Below are positions 35,239 through 44,751 of a stretch of 64,000 nt of DNA, one piece after another. How positions within the stretch are numbered: the first letter of the stretch is position 1; each line of letters begins with the position of its first letter. The stretch spans positions 21,702,620-21,766,619 of the forward strand of contig CM055190.1 in the NCBI GenBank assembly GCA_029224185.1. The letters are read 5' to 3'. Made by a program: the position numbers and the translations under genes. The notes below the pieces were generated by a model. The model had not been told where the DNA came from. It saw only the letters and a program-made list of their open reading frames with translations, and searched no databases. This DNA is from Karalla daura (taxonomy: Eukaryota; Chordata; Actinopteri; Chaetodontiformes; Leiognathidae).

Positions 35239-38200
35239 GTGCTCCAAGTCAGGGAAGAGTTTACGATGACAATAAAAAGTAAACTTACAGCATCAGAGGT
35301 GAGCAGTGACCTCTGCTCCAGACTTGTGGCTCCAGAGATGTGGGCAAGGGCCGCGGCCAGAGCTTCCACTGCTCCTTTCTCCTCGATCAGCTTCTCGGCC
35401 GACTCCCTGAAGTAGCCGATGGCTGTGGCTGGGACCGAGTCCAGAAACCTGGAGATGACAAAGAGAGGGGGTCAGAAGCATTCAATCGAACGACGTTCAT
35501 CAACGGTAAATATGGAGCATTCATAGAACGTAGCTTGAAGTAAGATCATTCGATTCAACAATAGGTTTCCCGTAATAAATACCCAGGGCTTCATCCTTCA
35601 ACAACTAAAAATATTCAGTTCCCTGTGGCTTCCACTCTCCAGAAGTACGTACTTGGAGGCGTCCTTGCTTGATGACTTGACGATGTCGTTGGCCGTAGGA
35701 ACACCCACTCGTCTGAACGTGATGCCCTTGGGAGGAGGCAAACAAAATTAATTCACTTTGAAACGCCAAAACATCTGAAGGAGGAGTGGCAGAGTCTGCA
35801 AACACCGTCTGGGAGTCTTCCCTTTTGTCAGCAAAAAGCCTGTTCTCAAACCGTTTTAAGCGGCGCGGCTCTGAGAGCAGAGCTGCTGAGCCTTGTGTTG
35901 CTCTCGTGGCCCGCCGTCTCCTTTCATGTCTGTCGAGTTAAGAAAAGGGGGAAAAGGGGAAGAACGTACTGCTTTGTTCTCCACGTAGCGCAGCTGGTCC
36001 TCCTCCTTCCTCTGGTAGAAGCAGATGCAGACGCCGGTCCTGCCCGCTCGGCCCGTACGTCCCGAGCGGTGGATGTAGGACTCCACATCCTGACGGCGGC
36101 AACAAGAACGCTTTTAGAGGAAGCAGCGCCGACCGGCCTTCGCAAAGCATGATTTATGCGGCACACTTAGCGAGGGAGCGCGCAGTAAATATTCATCAGC
36201 TAACAGATTATTCTTCAGTTTTTTTTGCCCCCCTCTCAATCAACAAGTGATAATTTCCCAATGCATTATCTTGTCTCGTCCATGCGGACGCAGCTTGCAT
36301 TTTAACCTCAGAGCGCTCTGAAAGACCTGCGATCTGAAATCAAAAAAGGAGGCTCTCGCTCGGTATGGCAAAACGTCACACCTTGGGCGGGGAACACTGG
36401 ACCACCAGGTCCACCTCAGGAATGTCTAATCCGCGGGCGGCGACGTTGGTGGCGACCAGGACCTCGAAGGAGCCGTTCCTGAAACCCTTCAGCGTGGTCT
36501 CTCTCTGCTTCTGGGGAATATCACCGTGGAGGGACTGGGCACTCTGAGGAAACAACGCACACGTTAAATACGTCCAGCTCCCCAACTGCACAGGTTCACA
36601 GATCAAAACCCAAGGGGGGGGTAATGGGGCTTGGTGTGCGCACCTGTTTGATAGAGGCGTTCAGGGCCAGCTCGTTGGCCTCCTTCTTGGTCTCGCAGAA
36701 CACGATGGTCCTGCCGTGGCTGCCGCTGTACACCTGGATGACGTCTCGGAGCACGCCGGCTCGCTGGGACCAGTGGCAGGCGATGGCCAGATGCTGCACA
36801 GGCACCGAGGGGAGAGAGAGAGAGAGAGATACGACCAGAGGAGGAGAGAGGGGAGACGATTCCGTTAATCCACCTAGCTTGAAGCCCATGCTTCATCACT
36901 ATTGTGCCGGTGTCCACCACGATGAACACAGCAATGGCCCGGAGCAAATGAACTCGCCGAGCTCGCGCCCTGCTTTCCTCGCTAGTGGCGCCTTCTCTCG
37001 CACGTACCTCCACGGTTGTTGCGGCTTTCTGCATCTTCTTGCCGATCAAATCGACGTGTTTGCACTGCGGCCTCATGTACTTCTTGGCCACGTCGTACAC
37101 CCACGGGGGGCAGGTGGCGGAAAACAGGAGCGTCTGTGGGTTGGACTCGCCGTCTGGAGGGGAGAGCGAGACGCACATTCCTATTTAATGGGCCTGAAAA
37201 ACGCCTCAGACGTGAAGGTGAGCACAAAAATAACTGCAAATAAACACAGTATCTGGTTTTTCACCTTTCTTGTACGATGAGGCCAAAATTTCCTCGACCT
37301 GTTCGGCAAAGCCCATGTCGAGCATCTGGTCCACTTCGTCCAGAACGACGTGCTTCAGTTTGGAGAGGTCCAGCTTGTTGTTCTGGAGGTGGTCTTTAAT
37401 ACGACCCGGGGTCCCGACGAGAATGTCAATGCCGTTGCGGATCGCATCGACTAGACGGCAGGGAAGAGACGAGGACAGTGGTGTGAATATTAAGACACTG
37501 AAAAGCCCAAAGTAGAAACATTAAACATGTCAGCAGAGCCACCCACTCTGGGGGTTGTATGAGCTGCCGCCATAGAAGCAGGTGATGGAGAGTCTCTTGA
37601 TGATGTCTTTGAAGTCCTTGGCCACTTGGATGGCCAGCTCTCTGGTTGGGGTCAACACCAGCACCTACAGACGAACAGGTACTCAGTCAGACACACGTAT
37701 AAGATGACAGTCTGCCAGTCGATGGCTGGGGATTTGTTTCGTGTGTGGACCTTGGGAGGTCGGCCTCGGACGAGCTGCTTCTCTTGCTGGAGCTTCTCCA
37801 CCAACGGGATGGCAAAGGAGAAGGTCTTTCCAGTTCCAGTGCGGGCCTGGGCGATGACGTCCTCTCCGTCGTACACCGGATTGAACGTCTTCACCTGGAT
37901 GTCAAACAGGTAGGAGACTCCTCGAGCTGGGAACGTGAAGGAGGGAGGCCAGAGTGAAGGACAGAGGGTCGATTACAGTTAGTTTAGCACAAAAACAAAG
38001 CTCACCGGGTACATTCTCAGCACAGTGCTGACACCGAGCAGCAGGTTAAAATGTTGTTTACCTTTCAGTTTATCGATGGTGACCTGGGAGATCCTGAAGT
38101 TGGAGAAGGCTCCTTCCTTCTGCTCCGGTGTCTCCTCCTAAACAAACAGAGTCGGCCACCATCAAATAATGTCAACGACGTAGTGTCAAAGCACCGCCTA

Positions 38201-40187
38201 CCGAGTGCAAACCCAATATGCCTCAACAGGACTTAACAATGCAAAATGAAATGGCACTGGCAAATCATATGTCGAACACCTGGCAACGACTAGCTGGACG
38301 GCAGTCAGTGGGACGTACCACTTCTTTTTCGCTGTCACTGGCCGATTCCTCACTGGACTGGGCCGGGGTCTGGGCAGGGGTCTGTATGGGCGTCTGGGCC
38401 GGGGTCTGGATGGGGGTGTTTGGGGTGGAATGTCCATTGGTTGCTTCTTCTGCGCTTTCTTTCTTTTGCTTCTTCTTCTTTTTCTATACGAGACACAAGT
38501 GGAGACGTTCAATGAAAAATGCTGAACTACGCAACAGGTAAATGAACGGCGACTCTTTCAACGGCTCGTACCTCTGTGTTTTCCTCGGTGGTCTTTGTCT
38601 TCTTCTTCGGTGACTCCACACCGTTGATGTTGCCATTCATGTCTTCCATTTCCTCGCATGTTGGGTCCGCTGCCTGCTTGTCCTTCTTCTTCTTCTTCTT
38701 CTTTGGTGCAGGAGGCTCACAGTCTGCCTCCTCTGCGGCCGCTTCCTCTGCAGCCCCCTCCTGCTCCAGCTCCTCCTCCTCCTCCTCCTCCAGTTGCTTC
38801 TTCTTCTTCTTGCCCTCCTTGTTCTTGTTCTGTTTGGGACAACAATGAGCGGAAGAAAGAACCTGTTAGTTACAGACCAGGTGACAAGTCCATTGTTGAC
38901 CTCTACAATGTAAAAACTGTAATGGTCGCTTTGTTTGTCAGATTTAACCATTCACAATATAACGTTTGAAGTCTTGTCATCTATGAATTTTAGTCCGTTC
39001 AATACCTGAATAGGCGTGTGACACCACTGCTCTCTACATTTACTTATCCTAAAGACCAACAGCTCATTCTGGCATATTTTATTCTGCAAGGGAGTTCTCT
39101 ACATACTGAAAACCTGAGATCCACACTGATGCTATTAACAGACTCATCCTGAGGCTACGACCAAATTGTGTGCGAGTATGTTTCGGGTACATTTATTTAA
39201 TTTCATTTATAATGTTTAATTGTTTTTTTTTAACCGTTTGACTTGAAATACATTTTTATCTCTACTTTTAGTTAATGCCTGTACCTCTGATAACAAAATA
39301 GTAGTTTTTGATTTTGACTGTTTTGCACACTTTTACATCTACTACATTGATAGTACTGCTAATGTTTACCATTTAAGCTGATTTAAAATTTCAGTTACAG
39401 TTCACATACTTTAATGTCATTGACTACATTTCCTGAAACCATCGTTTGTTATTGTCTGGCAGACTGGTATTTCTCCTTTCGATGTTGGTCGATAATGGGC
39501 TTAGACCTACTGTTAACCTATATTACACATTGTCACTTTGCTTTTAAGCAACAACAATATAATATGAATATACTACCTCTAAAATGTGCACTTGTTTCCT
39601 AACTCAAGTGCAGTAGTTGAAATTATTGAACTGAAAAACGCAAATCAATACAGTATCTACCATCTATTGAACCATACTCGTAAAGATTATAAAAATCATC
39701 ACCGATAAAGGAACAATAAAACACGTGCATCAGAGGACACAGCTGCAATACATTATCGGTTCCCAGGGTGCAGACAAGCACATGTCTACAGCGATCTCCA
39801 GCCTGGTATCCATGTTGTTTCCCTTTAAACCCATGTGGTAACTGATCGACTAACACGTGGACAGGCCAGCTGACGGTACGGCTAAGCTACATTGGTGTCG
39901 TAAAGATTACCAACCCTTTATTCGGGCAATCGTACGATGTATAACAACGATGTTTAACTAAAACGGCTGTCGACCAAAGCACGGCATCACGATGTCACCA
40001 CGATCGTTTATACCGTGGCTGTTTCTAGTTAGCATGTTAGCATGCAGCTAGCGGAGCCACATGTTGTCAAACACCCGGGACCAGCCGCTCGTCAAACAGA
40101 CTTCACAGTCAAAACTACGGCGTTTCGACTCGCTGTCCTCACCTTCAGGGCTTTGGCCACGGCGCCGGTGTCCACTGCGTCCTCCAT
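33885..40187 (-). CDS. ddx21: ddx21, nucleolar DEAD-box RNA helicase (16 coding exons)
   Basis: ATP-dependent RNA helicase of the DDX21/DDX50 family, which works in the nucleolus in rRNA transcription and processing and in R-loop handling (family knowledge). The spliced model is 2,307 nt, 768 residues; human DDX21 is about 783. In order: Lys/Glu-rich N-terminus (1-155), five TPxQ repeats (124-143), FDIQ in the Q-motif region (189-192), Walker A ARTGTGKT (209-216), PTREL (246-250), TPGR (293-296), motif II DEVD (317-320), SAT (353-355), ARGLD (476-480), HRSGRTGRAGRTG (501-513), a GUCT domain (about 550-655), and a Gly/Arg RGG tail (about 698-757) ending KRSFSQAFDY. All 16 exons have GT/AG borders and phases that join without a stop. 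The start ATG (40,187-40,185) has the context AAACCATGG. DDX50 is the alternative, but the GFRGGRGR tail and length favour ddx21. Candidate poly(A) signals are ATTAAA at 33,710-33,705 and 33,162-33,157. Confidence 0.95.
34298..34342 (-). CDS. ddx21: ddx21 coding exon 15 (45 nt)
   Basis: Residues 658-672, GVCFDVPVDKVKEMQ, matching human GVCFDVPTASVTEIQ. Phase 0 on both sides, so skipping it would keep the frame. Confidence 0.92.
34798..34932 (-). CDS. ddx21: ddx21 coding exon 14 (GUCT domain)
   Basis: Residues 613-657, phase 0 to 0. Contains GYTTMQLVCSQEMHGLTYAW, the second half of GUCT. Confidence 0.92.
35156..35236. repeat. GT microsatellite in ddx21 intron
   Basis: About 80 bp GT run between coding exons 13 and 14. 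Confidence 0.97.
35289..35448 (-). CDS. ddx21: ddx21 coding exon 13 (GUCT domain)
   Basis: Residues 559-612. Contains AVEALAAALAHISGAT, close to the human GUCT sequence. A long GT tract lies just 3' of it in the next intron. Confidence 0.93.
35653..35726 (-). CDS. ddx21: ddx21 coding exon 12
   Basis: Residues 535-558 plus two bases, starting GITFRRVGVP. This segment links the helicase core to the GUCT domain. The donor is CCAA|GTACGT. Confidence 0.92.
35970..36089 (-). CDS. ddx21: ddx21 coding exon 11 (motif VI)
   Basis: Residues 495-534, phase 0 to 0. Contains YIHRSGRTGRAGRTG, the arginine-finger motif VI. Confidence 0.94.
36382..36543 (-). CDS. ddx21: ddx21 coding exon 10 (motif V)
   Basis: Residues 441-494, phase 0 to 0. 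Contains SLHGDIPQKQRE and VATNVAARGLDIPEVD (motifs QxxR and V). Confidence 0.94.
36644..36793 (-). CDS. ddx21: ddx21 coding exon 9
   Basis: Residues 391-440, phase 0 to 0. Contains HLAIACHWSQR and TIVFCETKKEA (motif IV region) in RecA domain 2. Confidence 0.93.
37008..37153 (-). CDS. ddx21: ddx21 coding exon 8 (motif III)
   Basis: Residues 342-390. Contains LLFSATCP (motif III) and DLIGKK near the border of the two RecA domains. The donor is GAG|GTACGT. Confidence 0.93.
37265..37450 (-). CDS. ddx21: ddx21 coding exon 7 (motifs Ib and II)
   Basis: Residues 280-341 plus one base. Contains VGTPGR (motif Ib) and VVLDEVDQML (motif II as DEVD, not DEAD). The acceptor is GTCTAG and the donor AAAG|GTGAAA. 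Confidence 0.94.
37547..37664 (-). CDS. ddx21: ddx21 coding exon 6 (motif Ia)
   Basis: Residues 241-279 plus one base. Contains LTPTREL (motif Ia) and the YGG motif. The donor is CAGA|GTGGGT. Confidence 0.93.
37751..37926 (-). CDS. ddx21: ddx21 coding exon 5 (Q motif, Walker A)
   Basis: Residues 182-240. It carries FDIQ (189-192) and the ATP-binding motif I ARTGTGKT (209-216). The acceptor CCCAG|CTCGAG restores the conserved KARGVSYLF junction. Confidence 0.93.
38062..38137 (-). CDS. ddx21: ddx21 coding exon 4
   Basis: Residues 157-181 plus one base. It contains FSNFRIS, the start of the helicase core just before the Q motif. The acceptor is GTTTAG and the donor AAAG|GTAAAC. Confidence 0.9.
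38319..38483 (-). CDS. ddx21: ddx21 coding exon 3 (TPxQ repeats)
   Basis: Residues 102-156, phase 0 to 0. Five consecutive TP(I/A)Q tetrapeptides (124-143) lie between a Lys run and an acidic Ser segment. The acceptor is CGTATAG and the donor GTG|GTACGT. Confidence 0.88.
38572..38829 (-). CDS. ddx21: ddx21 coding exon 2 (Lys/Glu-rich)
   Basis: Residues 16-101, phase 0 to 0. Runs of Lys alternate with a Glu block, which is typical of nucleolar localisation and low-complexity N-termini in this family. The donor is GAG|GTACGA. Confidence 0.9.
38830..40142 (-). other. ddx21 intron 1
   Basis: AT-rich intron of 1.3 kb; no further gene or repeat recognised. A duplicated TTAGCATG word lies near 40,030-40,045. 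Confidence 0.8.
40143..40187 (-). CDS. ddx21: ddx21 coding exon 1
   Basis: Encodes residues 1-15, MEDAVDTGAVAKALK, and ends in phase 0 at a CTGAAG|GTGAGG donor. It is followed by the largest intron of the gene (38,830-40,142, 1.3 kb). Confidence 0.9.
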
Positions 40188-40345
40188 GGTTTGATCTTCG
40201 GCTTCCAGGAGTATTTTAGACGGCATTTCTCTTCGCTGTTGTTCACCTTCGGCGGAGACACACGGGCTGAGCCACGGGCACGCGGACGGAAAGGAACGCG
40301 CAGTGCCGCGCGAGGGCGTTACGTACGGTGCTGTGACGTAGAAGT
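40188..40345 (-). promoter_or_regulatory. ddx21 5' UTR and likely core promoter
   Basis: CpG-rich stretch just upstream of the ddx21 ATG with no TATA box in sight. Read on the minus strand it holds a CTACGTCA site (CRE/ATF-like, 40,341-40,334) and a CCTTTCCGTCC pyrimidine stretch near 40,290 that could be a TOP-type start. The transcription start is inferred, not shown. Confidence 0.5.
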
Positions 40346-41321
40346 ACAGCCGATAGATGGAACACGTAGGCAGGGCTCAGTCTATGTTCAGCACATACCA
40401 CTCTAACACACCCAGGTCTACACACTGTACACGGCTACAGGAACCAGTGTGAGCATGAATATTGATGTGTACATATCCAATCATATCACGCGCACGTGAA
40501 TGACTGCGTGAGTGATATTCATTCGGACATTTAGCAAGAATTCACAAAACCAAGCCTACAAAAATAGGCCAACGAACAAGTCTTTATGCTTATTTCTATA
40601 CCAATGTTATAAAATAAGTACATTTCAAGCAACCTTGTTTTCTTCCCCGCTTTTCTTTGACAACACAATCTCTTCTGAAGGAGCCAATGTAGACAACAGA
40701 TCGATAAAGTATTCTGTTTCTGATTCTTAAATCAATCGTTTAGACATGATACATCCTGTTCCATCACATATCCCATCCATGTTTTCACGTTGCTTTGTTA
40801 ATTTGAAACCTATACCTGTTCCATATGTGTAACCATGTTGGAAATTATCTTAATTCTTGTGTGCGCATACCATATATTCATAGTTTCTTCATAGTTATTT
40901 TTTCTGTGGCATAGTATATATTCCTCCATCTTCAGTCTATTTTTTTATTCATTTATACACACGTTTGCACGCCAGATTAAAGTCAAAAAGCCAAAGTGCA
41001 TGAGTATATGTATTATGACAATATAAGCGAATCTAATACTGTGTGAAATACACCTGCAAAATGACTAAATGTAAAAGCGTGTGGTTTGTCCATTAACATT
41101 ATTATTCTCTTGACAGCATGGACACTGTACAACTTTATCAGATTAATTGTCATACAGTCAGACCATAAGTCACTTCCCTATCAAAACTAGTTTTCATAAC
41201 TGCCCAGCAGATGGTGCACTCTGTCCTATTCTGGGTTTCTTCTCGGATCATTATTGCTTACAAATTCTAGTGATGCGGTGGAGTGACAGCCTCCGTTGCA
41301 CTTATCAATTTAGCAAACGCC
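40346..41321. other. Intergenic region between ddx21 promoter and cnst 3' end
   Basis: AT-rich. A weak copy of the GATCAATAAAGT repeat end (AGATCGATAAAGTATTCTGT) is at about 40,698-40,717. No gene seen. Confidence 0.5.
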
Positions 41322-43651
41322 TTTATTCAAAACGACAATAACTGAGGGACTGCATTAGTGCATTACAACAGGAGGCTATAGTTGTCACAAGGACTATAGG
41401 ATAGGAATAAAAAGGAGAAGTGTAGATAGATGAAGAAGGTGAGTAGCAGCAGGAGTACGTAGAAGAGCAGGTGCTCTTGGAACAGGAGGATCTTCAAGAG
41501 ATCCTTGAAGTTAATTTTATCCTTCAGTTTTATGAAAACAGTCTTTGTATTTCGTATTTCTGGATTTGTATCCATAAATAACTATTCAGAGTAGGAGTCA
41601 TTTCATGCTTTTCAGAGGCCTTTTTTGAAAGCCTTTTGTGTATGTGTGAAAGCAATGTGTGTACCATATGCACGTATTGTGAGCGTGTGTAAGCGTGTCT
41701 TTGTACGAATTTCATTGTCTGGAAAGTGTTAATGAAATGAAGTCCAATTGATTCGAGAGGTTTAAATGTCAAGCTCAGACCATTAATCTATTCATTATGT
41801 GGGTAAAAACACAGGAATGCAGAGGAGACAAAACAGAGGCTTACAAAGAACTTTTCTTCAAAGGCTTTAACACGAGACAAAACAGAGGTGTTCTTGAACA
41901 AGAAAAAAAAACCTCATCTTATTACAATCTGTAAGAACAAAGTGACAGAGTTCATCGAACAATTAAAAAAAACTTTCATCGGGTGCAGAGCCACGCACGA
42001 AAAAAGCTTGTTGTCGTCCATTCATCTGTAGTGATCTGTTCCAAACAGAGTAAAACAAACAAACAAACTAGATCAACACAATGCTTTCAGCATGACGGAC
42101 ACGTTTCGAACACTTGTGTGCGATTGTGACAAAGACAGCAGACATAAACTCTCCAGTTTCTGATGAGGGGGAAACGAACAAACCACCGTTAGTATTCAGC
42201 TGTTCATAAAATAAAGAAATCAACTCCTCTGTAAAAACCCCCTCACAGATCAGATGAACCCTGTATGATGCATAATGACGAGCAGACAAAAAATACAAGA
42301 AACCACATTTTGTTTTGTTTTTTTTCTCCTTGACCACCTGAACTCGCCGCCCCGGTATGTTATAAATAATTAAAATCTTCCAGAAGGTTAAATAAGAGGT
42401 TCTCTGAGTAATAGTCACCTGAACCAGCCAGACGACATGTGCAAATAAACACAAGAGTCAATCTACAATTACTTATGTCCTGGGAAAACCTCATACGTGA
42501 GTTCAGGGCTCTGAGTGACGCCCTGAGAGACCGTTTCTGTTTTTTATCTGACGCTGCTTTAAATGCATAGTAAATGATGCCATAATCTTTCCTATTTCAG
42601 TTTTTCCTTTACAGTTAAGACGTTTGTGACAAATGCAGTTTTTCCTAGGACATTCTTATGGCAACAACCACAACTGCAACTCAAAGGAAGTGTTATTAAC
42701 AAGACAGCAAAAAAAAGAACTATCTACGGGTGCCTGAAGATATCGGTACGATGAGTTAAAACACGCTTTAAAAATGTTTGGAAGTGGGCGTTAAAGCACT
42801 AGTGTGAGAGTGAAAGGCTTGGTTTCATCAGCCGAGCGTACGAAACCAAAACAGAAAAATAACATTAGATTCATGTAATGAAATGGCAAACATTACACTG
42901 ATGAATCTTTAAGACAGAGAGAGTCTTACAGAGTAAGTCTGGATAAAAAAATAGACAAATGGAAGACAATGGCTGTGTCTCAAATCATACCCTATTCACC
43001 ATATGTTCAAATTATATAGAGGACTTAATAGGAATATAGAGCAAGAGGGAAAAATCAATGCTCACCACTGCATTCTTGTATTAAATCCATAAAATTGAGA
43101 CTGTATTTTCCACATTAATCGAAACATTTCTGTTAATCAAGGCTCAATACTGTCCTCTTTGCCCTTTATATTGATTTCAGCCACTTTCTTCTTTTATCGG
43201 AACAGGGCATAACAATTCTCAATATACATTCAGACAGAAAAATGGTCTAGACGGCATGCAGTCCACTAGGCGTGCGTAGTGAGCGATACGAGACACATCC
43301 ACTGTGGCCGGATGAAGGCCCTGCACTGACACAAGCACGCCCAACAACTGTTGTTTGTACAGTTCTCATGAATCACTCTCACGCCATCGTGTTGCAAACC
43401 CGGCCAGGCTCGCTTCGGAGGGGTCCTCCGTCACGTTCTGGCGTGCATAAATAATGTTTTACTGGCATGAAGTTGTCGCCCACTGGCCCTGAGGACTGCT
43501 TTGCGGATGGTGGACCTAGAGATCGAATCCCGTCTCAGAAAACAAAAATCCCGGCACTGGAGTCTGGAACAATGCCTGTAAAAAAGATATTGCAGTATAC
43601 TCGAGAATAACGTACCAGTCCGATGTGCAACATGTTGAACATTCCTCTGAC

Positions 43652-43652
43652 G

Positions 43653-43689
<37 letters not shown>
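43652..43689. repeat. AT microsatellite in cnst 3' UTR
   Basis: About 38 bp of AT with one AC interruption. Confidence 0.92.
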
Positions 43690-43693
<4 letters not shown>

Positions 43694-43772
43694 AAGGCGC
43701 ACTGTGTTGCTGTACATGTTGCATATGCTACACAAAGTCAAATGGAGCTCACTGGAACCCATTTGCTTTACT

Positions 43773-43813
43773 GGGGGGCGGGGTGGGGTGGGGTGGGGTG
43801 GGGTGGGGGGGGG
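43773..43813 (+). repeat. GGGGT pentamer tract
   Basis: Five GGGGT-like units plus G runs on plus, so CCCCA in the cnst transcript. Could form a G-quadruplex in DNA. Confidence 0.9.
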
Positions 43814-44542
43814 TTTCCCCCAACAGAGACAACACAATGCAAACGCTGAAGTCCAAAATCAAACATCCAAAAGTTTGAAAATTAAGACATGATGATTTCA
43901 TTCCCATTAGTAGACCGCAGGCTCTTTTTCTTTGAAAATGTCTTCTGGTTTTTTGCGATAAAAAAAAAAGTCAACGATAAAAAGCAACACGGGCGGTTGC
44001 AGCAGTTTTTAAGAAAAAAAAATGCCCATCAGGACACTTTTGTGCAGTGTGTGTGTGTGTGTACTGTATGTGGAAGACAGAACCTCGGTGAGAACCTGTT
44101 AACAAACGTATGCGTTTTGTATTTCAGTCAACTTCGTTCTCCTTTCTTGAGGGAGTCGAAAAGCAAAAAGCCGCCCTGGTCGATCTATGCACCGGGGACC
44201 GTCTTGGAAGTCGAGCGACGACGGCTTCTATAGGACACTTGATGCACAGAAGTTAACGATTCGTCACAAACTTAAGTCTGGTCGTGGGGTGCAAAGTGGT
44301 GTAGGTCTCTGCTCTGGTTCCCTTACAGACCTCTGTACTGGGACATCCGACCTAAGACTTCTTTTTTCCTCTTAATTTTTTTGTCTCGGTCAACCCTCGG
44401 GATTGTGTTCGAGGGGGGGGGCATTAAAAATGCAGCGGAGCTTTCGAGGCTTTCCAGTCCAGCTCGGATCGGGTATAACTGCTGAGCCGCTGCCTGGTGC
44501 CGTCACCCCAGCCGGAGGCTGCGAGGAGGCCGCGCGACGCCG

Positions 44543-44751
44543 CTACGAGCCGTGGGAGAACCAGTGCTGGACGTGGGAGACGCCGCGCTGTATCTGCCCC
44601 ATGTAGAAGTCGGCGTTCCTGGAGAAGTCCTGGCAGACGGAGGAGTGGGGGTCGCCCAGGGCGCAGTAGAGGGCGGTGCCGCCCACGCTGATCACCACGG
44701 TGACCAGGCAGAGGAGGAAGAGGAGCAGGCAGGAGTCCCCGCTGCCAACGT
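44543..44751 (-). CDS. cnst: cnst coding exon 12 (membrane anchor, C-terminus)
   Basis: Residues 684-752 and stop TAG. Hydrophobic span CLLLFLLCLVTVVISVGG, then TALYCALGD and a tail ending HWFSHGS, matching the human consortin C-terminal domain. The acceptor is CCGTCCAG. Confidence 0.95.

Larger units (their letters stand above)
41322..44542 (-). other. probable cnst 3' UTR
   Basis: AT-rich, no coding signal. The first AATAAA seen downstream of the cnst stop is at 41,327-41,322. It contains an AT dinucleotide tract (43,652-43,689), a G-rich pentamer tract (43,773-43,813) and a short GT tract near 44,050. The 3' end is inferred from the signal only. Confidence 0.45.

Noticed and set aside
33885..40187. 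DDX50 instead of ddx21
   Set aside because: Length, GFRGG-type tail and the GVCFDVP/RRWQL segment fit DDX21 better; both share DEVD, so a tree would settle it.
43535..43892. Short frames with IYIYIY or GGVGWGG repeats
   Set aside because: Products of the AT and GGGGT tracts in the cnst 3' UTR.
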